Positions 18,198 to 25,955 of a DNA stretch of 64,000 nt are shown here, in pieces. Each line of letters begins with the position of its first letter. Within the stretch, counting starts at the first letter, position 1. The translations under genes were made by a program, and so were the position numbers. Below the pieces are notes generated by a model. The model saw only the letters and a program-made list of their open reading frames with translations, ran no database searches and was not told where the DNA came from. The stretch comes from an uncultured Rikenellaceae bacterium (GTDB lineage Bacteria; Bacteroidota; Bacteroidia; Bacteroidales; Rikenellaceae), in assembly GCA_944326945.1 (NCBI GenBank), contig CALVFY010000002.1:85274-149273 (forward strand). Direction: 5' to 3'.

Positions 18198-18941
18198 ATC
18201 GTGTTTTTTGAGTACCGTATGCGGAACCTCTCCGTGGCAGATCAACTGAATGGGGCAGTTGTAGTTTTGGAGTTGCTCTTCCGTGATTTCATTCGAGTCG
18301 TGGCGATGAACTCGGCGGTTGACACATACGATTGTTTTTACAATACTCGTAATGGTCCCGATATCGTGAGAAACCATCACAATAGCTATTTGCTCGTTTA
18401 ATTTTCGGAGAATATCGTACAATTCCTTTTCGAACTGGTTGTCTACGAAATTGGCCGGTTCGTCCAGAATCAGCAACTTCGGACCTGAAATCAATGCACG
18501 GCAGAGTAGGGCGCGTTGCATTTGTCCTCCCGATATTTCTCCAATAGGGTGGTCTCCGATGGATTGTATGCCGGTCATTTCCATGAGTGATTCTGCTCGT
18601 TGCCTGTCTTTGGAGGTATAACGTCTTAAGAATCGTTTGCCGGATTGTAAGCCCGATAGGATTACTTCACGGACAGAGATAGGAAACGAATGGTCGAATT
18701 CGTTTTGTTGGGGTAAATATCCGATCGCATGACCCGAAACCCTATTGATTTCATCTCCGTAAGAAATATTGCCCGTGTAGGAAATCGTTCCCATGATGGC
18801 TTTGACCAACGAGGTTTTGCCTCCTCCGTTGGGGCCTATGATCCCTATGAAATCGTGGTCGAAGATGTCAAGATCGACATTTTCAAGCGCTGTATAATTT
18901 CCATATTTGACCGAAAGATTGCGGATTGATACAAGAGTCAT
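18189..18941 (-). CDS. Metal ABC transporter ATP-binding protein (ZnuC/MntB type)
   Basis: ATPase of a manganese/zinc ABC importer, on the cytoplasmic face. 250 residues: Walker A GPNGGGKTSL, Q-loop GYLPQQNEF, signature SGGQMQRA, Walker B LLILDEPANFVD and switch VSHD. The His-containing tail HGEVPHTVLKKH is common in this metal-transporter branch. One base separates its start from the znuA-like stop. No permease gene (ZnuB) lies in the operon or elsewhere in the window. Confidence 0.9.
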   Translation of the reverse strand: MTLVSIRNLSVKYGNYTALENVDLDIFDHDFIGIIGPNGGGKTSLVKAIMGTISYTGNISYGDEINRVSGHAIGYLPQQNEFDHSFPISVREVILSGLQSGKRFLRRYTSKDRQRAESLMEMTGIQSIGDHPIGEISGGQMQRALLCRALISGPKLLILDEPANFVDNQFEKELYDILRKLNEQIAIVMVSHDIGTITSIVKTIVCVNRRVHRHDSNEITEEQLQNYNCPIQLICHGEVPHTVLKKHDEK

Positions 18942-18942
18942 G

Positions 18943-19797
18943 TTATTCCGTAATTAATTTCGTTATATGAAAAAGATTTTCTATTACGTTTTCCTCCAAC
19001 GGGTCGATTTCGACGGTTTCTGCACCTATTTCGGCTGCAATAGTAGCTACGGTTGCTTGATTGAATTGACTTTGATAGAATAATTTTTTGATCTCATCTT
19101 TTCGAGCACGATCGACAATTTTACGAAGGCGATCTGCAGAAAGCTCCTTGCCATCATCTTCCAGCGAAACTTGTTCAATGGCATAGTCTCGAGCCATATA
19201 GGTAAACGCAGGGTGGTAGATTAAAAAATATTTCCTGCCCGACGATGTGATGCGGTTGCGCATTAGATGGTCTAATGAATCTATTTTTTTGTCAAAATCC
19301 TTATAATTAGATAAATAACGGACTGAATCGGGGTAGAGTAGGGCGATTTTCTGATATGCCGTTGCCGCCATTTGTTTCAGAGTTTGAGGCGATGTCCATA
19401 TATGGGGATCGACTCCATGATGATGAGAATGGGCATCGTTTCCTGTGATAAGAGTGATGCCAGAGGACAGATCAACGATTCTATTTTCGGAGGTGATTTC
19501 CGATAGACGCTGAGATAACTGTTGTTCGAAATCGAGTAGCCCGGTTGTGAAAATAAGTTGGGACTGGGATAGCGAAATCATTTGAGCCGGAGTCGGTTCA
19601 TACGTCTCCGGAGTCGCTCCCGGGGGAAGTAATACTTCTATGGGGAAATCCTTTCCTGTAATATTTTCTACGATATATTTTAAAGGAGGGATACTAACAC
19701 ACCATCCGTTTTCATCGTTTGTTGCGGTTGGACCTACGCATGAATAGAACGATAAGAGGGGGAAAATAATAGTATAGAAGATGCGTTTTCTATTCAT
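18943..19797 (-). CDS. Metal ABC transporter substrate-binding lipoprotein (ZnuA type)
   Basis: Captures Zn2+ or Mn2+ in the periplasm. 284 residues with a lipoprotein signal ending at LLSFYSC. The metal site can be read: His in the loop AHSHHHGVDPHIW, His in IYHPAFTYMARDY, and the C-terminal Glu/Asp segment AETVEIDPLEE. The His-rich loop suggests zinc, but Mn cannot be excluded. The start codon directly abuts the stop of the cupin gene (no spacer), so the cupin, ZnuA and ZnuC genes form one operon. Confidence 0.9.
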   Translation of the reverse strand: MNRKRIFYTIIFPLLSFYSCVGPTATNDENGWCVSIPPLKYIVENITGKDFPIEVLLPPGATPETYEPTPAQMISLSQSQLIFTTGLLDFEQQLSQRLSEITSENRIVDLSSGITLITGNDAHSHHHGVDPHIWTSPQTLKQMAATAYQKIALLYPDSVRYLSNYKDFDKKIDSLDHLMRNRITSSGRKYFLIYHPAFTYMARDYAIEQVSLEDDGKELSADRLRKIVDRARKDEIKKLFYQSQFNQATVATIAAEIGAETVEIDPLEENVIENLFHITKLITE

Positions 19798-20238
19798 TTA
19801 ATTGTTGATTACCAGATATTTTATTGGTTTTTTCCCTGCTTTTCTGATGCCATGAAGGACTCCTCCCGGACAGTAGATGCATGTAGAGGGTTTTACTCGT
19901 ATTTCTTTGTCTCCGATAGTTACGATAGCAGTACCTTCAAGGATGAAAAAACATTCATCATTAGGATGTTGATGAGGTGGGTGGGTCGCAGAAGAAGTTT
20001 TGTCTACATAAGAGAGTTTGACATTGAGCCCACTTTTAGAAAATTCTTTAGTTAGAAACCAGAACGCATATCCGGATTTGGTAGGTTTGATTTTGTTTTT
20101 ATTGAATGGTACAACACAGTTGTCAATTGTGTATTCGATGTTTTTGGATTGAGCATTTTGAGCCCAACTTTTTTCGGATGAGATTATACATCCGAGACAC
20201 AAAAATGAACATACTAATAGTAGAGAAGTCTTATTCAT
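19798..20238 (-). CDS. Exported cupin-domain protein
   Basis: 146 residues with an N-terminal signal sequence; either a type I cut after SWAQ or a lipoprotein cut at LCLGC is possible. A single cupin barrel follows with motif 1 HPPHQHPNDECFFILEG and motif 2 PGGVLHGIRKAG, preserving the His, His, Glu and His metal ligands. Function unknown; a metal-binding envelope protein is likely. Being first in an operon with a zinc-type transporter suggests a role in metal handling, which is inference. Confidence 0.85.
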   Translation of the reverse strand: MNKTSLLLVCSFLCLGCIISSEKSWAQNAQSKNIEYTIDNCVVPFNKNKIKPTKSGYAFWFLTKEFSKSGLNVKLSYVDKTSSATHPPHQHPNDECFFILEGTAIVTIGDKEIRVKPSTCIYCPGGVLHGIRKAGKKPIKYLVINN

Positions 20239-20261
20239 AAGAGTATAAAAATTTAATAATT

Positions 20262-20269
20262 CAAAAATA
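20262..20269 (-). promoter_or_regulatory. Promoter -7 element of the cupin-znuA-znuC operon
   Basis: On the minus strand this reads TATTTTTG, 23 bases upstream of the cupin start. I see no Zur-like palindrome next to it. Confidence 0.45.
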
Positions 20270-20458
20270 CGAAATTTTATTGGATTTTTAATTAGGAGAG
20301 ACCTGTATCGGATGGATCTAATATTTTCATTTTATCTATTTAACATAATATAAATTATAATTCATTTTTCTCTTTCTCTTGAATTTTCTGTGTTGGTTGT
20401 TTTTGTGTGCGTTTTTTATGCGGAGAATTTTACTTAATTATGTTAAATTATTTTTGGG

Positions 20459-20908
20459 CTATTTTCGGGGTGTATAAGAGACAAATGTACGATCTTCAAA
20501 ACAAATAATTAATTGCTCGATTTTTTGTTCGCGAGATTGTAAAGAATTATTATTTGATAATGGATTTGTAGGTTCCTTATCAAGTAGTATTTTTTCTTTT
20601 GCAGAGAAGATATTATCTGGAACTCTTTGATCTTCACTAAATAGATCAGGCATTATTGGTTCAATATTAGACTGAGTAAGCGATGGACTGTAGTCTTCGG
20701 TACGATAGATCTTGCCTTTACCTAATAGTAACCAATCTGGATTCACTTTCGGAAATCGTTGCAAAAATTTCACTATAAAATCGAATCCAGGTTTATTACG
20801 TCCTGCCAATAAGTGGGATATACTTGATGGTTGCACATTGAGTATTTCCGCAAGTTTACTAGGAGTCAAGTTTTCTGTTTTGATAAATTCTGCTAAACGT
20901 TCTCTCAT
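20459..20908 (-). CDS. XRE-family helix-turn-helix transcriptional regulator
   Basis: 149 residues from ATG 20906-20908. The HTH domain (about 1-62) includes PSKLAEILNVQPSSISHLL and ends in NPDWLLLGKGKIY, the usual short form of Bacteroidota Cro/CI-like regulators. The rest is a polar tail rich in Asn and Glu. I reject a 14-residue upstream extension because it would overlap the -7 box. The gene is AT-rich and has its own promoter and candidate operators. What it regulates is unknown; autoregulation is likely. Confidence 0.85.
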   Translation of the reverse strand: MRERLAEFIKTENLTPSKLAEILNVQPSSISHLLAGRNKPGFDFIVKFLQRFPKVNPDWLLLGKGKIYRTEDYSPSLTQSNIEPIMPDLFSEDQRVPDNIFSAKEKILLDKEPTNPLSNNNSLQSREQKIEQLIICFEDRTFVSYTPRK

Positions 20909-20915
20909 AGTATTT

Positions 20916-20929
20916 TTTACAAATATAAA
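20916..20929. promoter_or_regulatory. Candidate XRE operator 1, overlapping the promoter -7
   Basis: TTTACAAATATAAA differs at one base from the copy at 21268-21281. It covers the minus-strand -7 box TATATTTG (20920-20927) of the XRE gene, a position suited to repression. Confidence 0.45.
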
Positions 20930-20951
20930 ATAAATATTATAAACAAGCAAT

Positions 20952-20965
20952 TTTACATTTGTAAT
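20952..20965. promoter_or_regulatory. Candidate XRE operator 2
   Basis: TTTACATTTGTAAT is an inverted repeat (TTTACA, two bases, TGTAAT). Its centre is 36 bp from that of operator 1, upstream of the -33 region of the XRE promoter. Confidence 0.45.
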
Positions 20966-21267
20966 ACAACAGTAAGAACTTCGGATGAATGATGTATTTT
21001 ACAGAATTATTTTCTAATATTTTTATATAGATAATAATATAGTGATAGCTTATATTATATATGTTAATTTATTGATATAAAGTAGTTTAACGTTTGTGTG
21101 TTTGGCTGTTTGTGTATATTGGACGGTTGATTCGGGCAGTTTTCTTTGCAAAGTCATGATTTTTTAATAGATATAATAAAATGTAAATAATTGATATATA
21201 ATATTTTATGTGTAAATAATCCAATATATTAACATGCTTGTTGTTTGTGATATCATGATAGGTTGTC
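20966..21267. other. Very AT-rich gene-free interval
   Basis: About 300 bases with no supported gene, bounded on both sides by copies of the TTTACAnnTGTAAA palindrome. Extra half sites (TGTAAA) occur around 21181 and 21212. I see no terminator or tRNA. A 35-codon frame on the minus strand (21050-21157) has no further support. Confidence 0.4.
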
Positions 21268-21281
21268 TTTACAAATGTAAA
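21268..21281. promoter_or_regulatory. Candidate XRE operator 3
   Basis: TTTACAAATGTAAA has perfect 6-base arms and a 2-base centre. It is over 300 bp from the XRE gene and not directly upstream of any annotated gene. Confidence 0.4.
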
Positions 21282-21290
21282 GCATAACTA

Positions 21291-21316
21291 CAAAAAAAGT
21301 AGGGTTATCCCCTACT
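21291..21316 (-). terminator. Rho-independent terminator of the bcp-recA-rsh-HIT operon
   Basis: The stem pairs AGTAGGG (21298-21304) with CCCTACT (21310-21316) across a 5-base loop. On the minus strand it is followed by seven T. Confidence 0.8.
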
Positions 21317-21339
21317 CTATTGTTTGAATTATTGGTAGA

Positions 21340-21726
21340 TTAGAATTTCAATTCATTTTGAATTTCAATAAATTCTTCTTGGGACAATTGTAATTTTGCT
21401 TTATGAAAATCTACATCAGACTCGCTATTAATAGGAATTAGATGAATGTGCGCGTGAGGAACTTCCATGCCTAATATGACTACTGCAACTCGTTTACAAT
21501 CTATTTTTTCTTTAATTTTTCGGGCGATTTTCTTGGCAAATACCATCATTCCTGCCAATGTGTCATCGCTTAGATCGAAAATATAATCTGTTTCTTGTTT
21601 GGGAATTACCAATGTATGACCTTTGGTTAACGGGTTGATATCCAGAAAGGCATAATATTTATCATCTTCATGGATTTTGTAGCTGGGAATTTCTCCGTTG
21701 ATGATTTTCGTGAATAATGTAGCCAT
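21340..21726 (-). CDS. HIT family protein (histidine triad nucleotide hydrolase)
   Basis: 128 residues. The histidine triad is HAHIHLIPI near the C-terminus, and CxxC zinc residues are absent. HinT-like proteins hydrolyse purine nucleoside phosphoramidates in the cytoplasm. GHTLVIPKQETDYIFDL is typical. Last gene of a leftward operon, 11 bp after the small membrane protein gene and just before a terminator. Confidence 0.92.
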   Translation of the reverse strand: MATLFTKIINGEIPSYKIHEDDKYYAFLDINPLTKGHTLVIPKQETDYIFDLSDDTLAGMMVFAKKIARKIKEKIDCKRVAVVILGMEVPHAHIHLIPINSESDVDFHKAKLQLSQEEFIEIQNELKF

Positions 21727-21737
21727 AACTAAATGAT

Positions 21738-22061
21738 TTAGTATTCTTTATATTTTGGTGAGAGTATTTCGGAATAAATGATTGCTGTCCGGATGTCGAA
21801 TTTGTCGATTATCTCTTCTGCTGCTCTGCTGGGCTTTGGGGATGCCTCTTCTTGTCTCTTTGTCGGTTTTGGTGGAATTTTTTGTTGCGGAGAGGGGGCC
21901 GACTGTGTAGGTGTTAGGTTTTGTTTTCTCGTGTTTTGAGAAGGTGGTGCAGGGATGTATTCTTCCATCGGCCGGTACTCTTTTTTTCGTCTATTGACAG
22001 AACTTATGACCGATGCTGCAATAACAAGTAGTAAAACTATTATATTCAGTATATTTTCCAT
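21738..22061 (-). CDS. Small membrane-anchored proline-rich protein, unknown function
   Basis: 107 residues from the ATG at 22059-22061 (the frame can be extended to a TTG at 22070, less likely). One N-terminal membrane helix (about 3-20) is followed by RRKKE and a Pro/Gln/Lys-rich segment, then a helical C-terminus. I recognise no domain. It lies 12 bp after rsh and 11 bp before the HIT gene, within a tight operon. Confidence 0.75.
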   Translation of the reverse strand: MENILNIIVLLLVIAASVISSVNRRKKEYRPMEEYIPAPPSQNTRKQNLTPTQSAPSPQQKIPPKPTKRQEEASPKPSRAAEEIIDKFDIRTAIIYSEILSPKYKEY

Positions 22062-22073
22062 TTGTAACAATTT

Positions 22074-24308
22074 TTATTCTTTGTGATTTTTTATTCTTTT
22101 CACTTTTTCTATTCCTTTGATTTTCTTTATCTTATTCATTATCATGTTAAGATCTTCTATGCTTCGGACATATAAACTGAAAGTTCCTTCGAAGATGCCG
22201 TCATGACTTTGAATGTGAAGTTCTCGGATATTGATGTTGAGTTCTCCTGTGATGACTTGTATCATTTCCATTAATATACCCATCCGATCAATGCCTCTTA
22301 CTTCAATTATTGATAGATATGACATTGCCTTATGGCTTGACCATTTGACAGATGTGATATTTTCTCCGTGTTGAGATGCTAAGCGGGTCAATTCATCACA
22401 AGAGGTTTTATGGACATATATTTTACCACTTTCCGGATCTTTATATCCTGTTACAATGTCTCCCGGAATAGGATTGCAGCATTCTGCCATTACAAATTGA
22501 GGCTCATTTCCTTCTACTTCTGTCGATTCTTTGACTACGTATTGGTCGTTTTTCTTATTGTCGCCTCCTCCTAAGAACTTAAAGGGATTTGTTAATTGTA
22601 ATGTCCAGAATTTTAATATTTTACTTGCTGCGTTTTGTTTGAGTATCTTTTCCAAATTATCCAAATTCAGAATTTCTGCACCCAGTTTACTGTAAAACTC
22701 ATCCTTATTGGAGCATTCGTATGCAGGGAGAACTTTTCTGAATACGCGAGCGCTTGGTGTGATTCCGAATTCTTTTAATTTGCTTTCAAACAGTTCGATA
22801 CCTCGTTCAATATTGTTCTGTTTATCTTTTTTCAGGTAATTTTTTATGGATTGTTTGGCTTTAGCCGTAGTGACATGCTCCAGCCAATCTACTTGAGGAT
22901 GGGCGGAGCCGGAAGTGAGGATCTCGACCTGGTCTCCGCTGGTTATCGGAGTAAAGATCGATTCGATTTTATGATTGATTTTGGCTCCGATAGCCCGATT
23001 ACCTATTTTGGTGTGTATATCGTACGCAAAATCCAAGGCGGTTGCTCCTTGGGGCAGTTTGCGAGACTCTCCTTTTGGGGTAAATACCACAATTTCTGTG
23101 GTATAGAGTGTCATCTTGAAATTATCGAGAAAGTCTACTGCATTTTCCGTAGGGCTGTTCAGCGCTTCGCGTACTTTTTTGAGCCACTTGTCGAATTCAT
23201 CTTCGTCATTGGAGATGGTGGCGTGTTTGTACTTCCAATGAGCGGCGAAACCTCTTTCCGCAATCTCCTCCATTCGTTGCGAGCGGATCTGCACTTCAGC
23301 CCATACTCCGTCGGGCCCCATGACCGTAGCGTGTAGAGCTTCGTAGCCATTGGCCTTCGGAATGGTTACCCAATCTCTTATCCGATCGGGTTTTGGCTTG
23401 TATATATCTGTGATTAAGGAGTATATGTGCCAACATTGAGACTTTTCGGGAATGAGAGGCGAAGGCTGGAAAACGATTCTTATTGCGAATAGATCGTAAA
23501 TTTCTTCGAAAGGGATTTGTTTACGTTGCATCTTAGACCAAATAGAGTAAATGCTTTTTACTCTTCCCGATATTTCGAATTCGATGCCACTCTCCTTGAG
23601 GCGTTCTATGATTGGGGCGTTAAATTTTTCGATAAAACGGGTTCGGTCGGCTTCCGTTTCGTTTAATTTACGTTCAATTTCAAGGTATTGCTCAGGAAAT
23701 CTGTATTTTAAACTGAGATCCTCTAATTCGGTTTTAATTGAATAGAGGCCGAGTCGATAAGCCAATGGCGCGAAAAGATAGATGGTTTCGCTGGTGATTT
23801 TGATCTGTTTGTTGGGAGGCATCGAACCGAGCGTACGCATATTGTGTAGTCGGTCGGCGATTTTTATTAGGATCACACGGACATCGTCAGACAGTGTCAG
23901 TAGGACTTTGCGGAAATATTCCGCTTGTTGAGAGGTTTCCGTATTGAACACGCCAGCCATTTTGGTAAGTCCGTCCACCATGGTTGCGATTTTCGGTCCA
24001 AACATAAGGCCGATCTCTTCCACCGTATAGGCTGTATCCTCCACTACGTCATGGAGTAAGGATGCTACAACCGATTTGACACCGAGGCCGATCTCCTCGA
24101 TCACGATCTTTGCGACAGCGATCGGGTGAATGATATAAGGTTCGCCCGATTTGCGTCGCACACCTTTATGAGCCTCTTTGGCCAGAAAAAAGGCTTTTTT
24201 GATGATATTCCAATCCTTTTCGCTTTTGCATATTTTTTCGCAACTATGCAAAAGGTCGTTGAATTTATCCTCGATCAGGATTTCATCTTCAGCCGAGTAT
24301 TCCGCCAT
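22074..24308 (-). CDS. Bifunctional (p)ppGpp synthetase/hydrolase, RelA/SpoT (Rsh) family
   Basis: Makes and degrades the stringent-response alarmone. 744 residues with the full domain order: HD hydrolase with LLHDVVEDT; synthetase with YDLFAIRIVF, PKANGYEALHATV and AERGFAAHWKYK; TGS domain starting VVFTPKGESRKLPQG; and C-terminal ACT domain. Both catalytic domains keep their key residues, so it should be bifunctional. It lies 32 bp after recA in the same operon. Confidence 0.95.
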   Translation of the reverse strand: MAEYSAEDEILIEDKFNDLLHSCEKICKSEKDWNIIKKAFFLAKEAHKGVRRKSGEPYIIHPIAVAKIVIEEIGLGVKSVVASLLHDVVEDTAYTVEEIGLMFGPKIATMVDGLTKMAGVFNTETSQQAEYFRKVLLTLSDDVRVILIKIADRLHNMRTLGSMPPNKQIKITSETIYLFAPLAYRLGLYSIKTELEDLSLKYRFPEQYLEIERKLNETEADRTRFIEKFNAPIIERLKESGIEFEISGRVKSIYSIWSKMQRKQIPFEEIYDLFAIRIVFQPSPLIPEKSQCWHIYSLITDIYKPKPDRIRDWVTIPKANGYEALHATVMGPDGVWAEVQIRSQRMEEIAERGFAAHWKYKHATISNDEDEFDKWLKKVREALNSPTENAVDFLDNFKMTLYTTEIVVFTPKGESRKLPQGATALDFAYDIHTKIGNRAIGAKINHKIESIFTPITSGDQVEILTSGSAHPQVDWLEHVTTAKAKQSIKNYLKKDKQNNIERGIELFESKLKEFGITPSARVFRKVLPAYECSNKDEFYSKLGAEILNLDNLEKILKQNAASKILKFWTLQLTNPFKFLGGGDNKKNDQYVVKESTEVEGNEPQFVMAECCNPIPGDIVTGYKDPESGKIYVHKTSCDELTRLASQHGENITSVKWSSHKAMSYLSIIEVRGIDRMGILMEMIQVITGELNINIRELHIQSHDGIFEGTFSLYVRSIEDLNMIMNKIKKIKGIEKVKRIKNHKE

Positions 24309-24340
24309 ATCACCTCAATAAAAACATTAATAAATGCCTG

Positions 24341-25348
24341 TTATTTGGCTGTTAATGCTTCTCTTACCTTGGATTCGATTTCTGCAGCCAAAGTCTCGTC
24401 CTTTTTCAGTAGTTCTTTTACGGCATCGCGTCCTTGGCCCAATTTTTGGTCATTGTAGGAGAACCAGGAACCGCTCTTTTTGATGATTCCGAAATCGACT
24501 CCGAGGTCGATGATCTCACCTATTTTCGAGATGCCTTCTCCGTACATGATGTCGAATTCCGCACGACGGAATGGAGGTGCTACTTTATTTTTCACGACTT
24601 TTACCTTGGCGCGTGCTCCGAGCTGTTCTTCGCCGTCTTTGATGCTGCTCGATTTGCGAATGTCGATTCGGACACTGGCATAGAATTTCAGAGCATTACC
24701 TCCGGTTGTTGTTTCCGGATTACCGTATGCGATACCGATCTTGTCGCGTAATTGATTGATAAAGATACATACAGTCTTCGTTTTGCTGATAGTGGCCGTT
24801 AATTTTCGGAGGGCTTGTGACATCAATCGGGCCTGCAATCCCATTTTGGACTCTCCCATTTCGCCTTCAATTTCGGCTTTGGGGGTCAAGGCCGCCACAG
24901 AGTCAATGACAACAATATCTACGGCGCTTGACCGAATCAGATGGTCGGCGATTTCCAGCGCTTGTTCTCCGTTATCCGGCTGAGAAATCAGCAGATTGTC
25001 GACATCGACGCCCAACTTCTGTGCATAAAAACTGTCAAAAGCGTGTTCCGCATCGATGAATGCTGCGATTCCTCCTGCTTTTTGGGCCTCGGCGATGGCG
25101 TGGATGGCGAGAGTGGTCTTACCCGAAGATTCGGGGCCAAATATCTCTATGACACGACCTTTGGGGTAGCCTCCCACTCCGAGAGCGATGTCGAGGGTGA
25201 TGGATCCCGTAGGAATAACCGCAACTTCTTCTATTTTGTCGCTGTTCATGCGCATAATGGCTCCCTTACCGAAATCTTTTTCGATTTTATCCATTACCGC
25301 ATTGAGAACTTTCAATTTGTCGGGATTGATTTGTGCTTTTTCTGCCAT
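24341..25348 (-). CDS. recA: Recombinase A
   Basis: ATP-dependent strand-exchange protein for homologous recombination and the SOS response. 335 residues. Walker [11 protein letters not shown], Walker [11 protein letters not shown]1 region [19 protein letters not shown] and the standard core are intact. The C-terminus is short and not strongly acidic. Between bcp (25 bp upstream) and rsh. I did not find a LexA-type box in the short gap. Confidence 0.98.
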   Translation of the reverse strand: MAEKAQINPDKLKVLNAVMDKIEKDFGKGAIMRMNSDKIEEVAVIPTGSITLDIALGVGGYPKGRVIEIFGPESSGKTTLAIHAIAEAQKAGGIAAFIDAEHAFDSFYAQKLGVDVDNLLISQPDNGEQALEIADHLIRSSAVDIVVIDSVAALTPKAEIEGEMGESKMGLQARLMSQALRKLTATISKTKTVCIFINQLRDKIGIAYGNPETTTGGNALKFYASVRIDIRKSSSIKDGEEQLGARAKVKVVKNKVAPPFRRAEFDIMYGEGISKIGEIIDLGVDFGIIKKSGSWFSYNDQKLGQGRDAVKELLKKDETLAAEIESKVREALTAK

Positions 25349-25373
25349 ATTTTATCAAGTCTGAGTACGTGAT

Positions 25374-25835
25374 TTATTTGTATGAATCAACGATTTGTTC
25401 GAAATGTTTCTTCGTGTCGACTTTGTCGAAAATTTTTTCGATTTTTCCTTCGCCGTCAATGATAAAGGTCGTGCGAAGAATACCCATGTGGGTTTTTCCC
25501 ATGAATTTTTTTTCGCCCCATACGCCATATGCAATGGCAATTGCTTTGTCCGGATCGGACAACAAGGTGAAATTCAGGTTATGTTTATTGGTGAATCCTT
25601 GGTGGGATTTTTCGGAATCGGGACTTACACCGATAATGGTGAATCCCATTTGTTCCAATTCTTGTCTTCCGTCTCGCAAACTGCAAGCCTCGGCAGTACA
25701 CCCCGGAGTGTTGTCTTTGGGGTAAAAATAGAGGATGATATGTTTGCCCTTGAGGGATTCGAGCGATATGGTGTTGCCGTATTGGTCTTTAGCGCTGAAT
25801 GCGGGAGCTGGATCACCTGTTTTTAGTTTTTCCAT
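25374..25835 (-). CDS. bcp: Thioredoxin-dependent thiol peroxidase (Bcp/PrxQ)
   Basis: Reduces hydroperoxides in the cytoplasm using thioredoxin. 153 residues. The peroxidatic and resolving Cys sit in DNTPGCTAEACSLRD, the PrxQ pattern with a five-residue spacing. First gene of the bcp-recA-rsh-orf-HIT operon; a TATCTTTA at 25862-25869 on the minus strand could be its -7 box. Confidence 0.95.
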   Translation of the reverse strand: MEKLKTGDPAPAFSAKDQYGNTISLESLKGKHIILYFYPKDNTPGCTAEACSLRDGRQELEQMGFTIIGVSPDSEKSHQGFTNKHNLNFTLLSDPDKAIAIAYGVWGEKKFMGKTHMGILRTTFIIDGEGKIEKIFDKVDTKKHFEQIVDSYK

Positions 25836-25888
25836 AAAATTGGTCGGTTTGAAACTTCTGGTAAAGATACATTAATTTGAGTAAAAAT

Positions 25889-25929
25889 AAAAAGCCTTCC
25901 GGTACAAATATCGCACCGGAAGGCTTTTT
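25889..25929 (-). terminator. Rho-independent terminator of dnaA
   Basis: A 15-bp stem (25889-25903 with 25915-25929; core GCCTTCCGGT) with an 11-base loop. T-rich on the minus strand, 27 bases after the dnaA stop. Confidence 0.9.
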
Positions 25930-25955
25930 ATGAATTGCTTATTTGTGGAGGAGTT

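Noticed and set aside
21050..21157. 35-codon frame on the minus strand in the AT-rich gap
   Set aside because: No promoter, domain or composition signal beyond an ATG and a stop codon.
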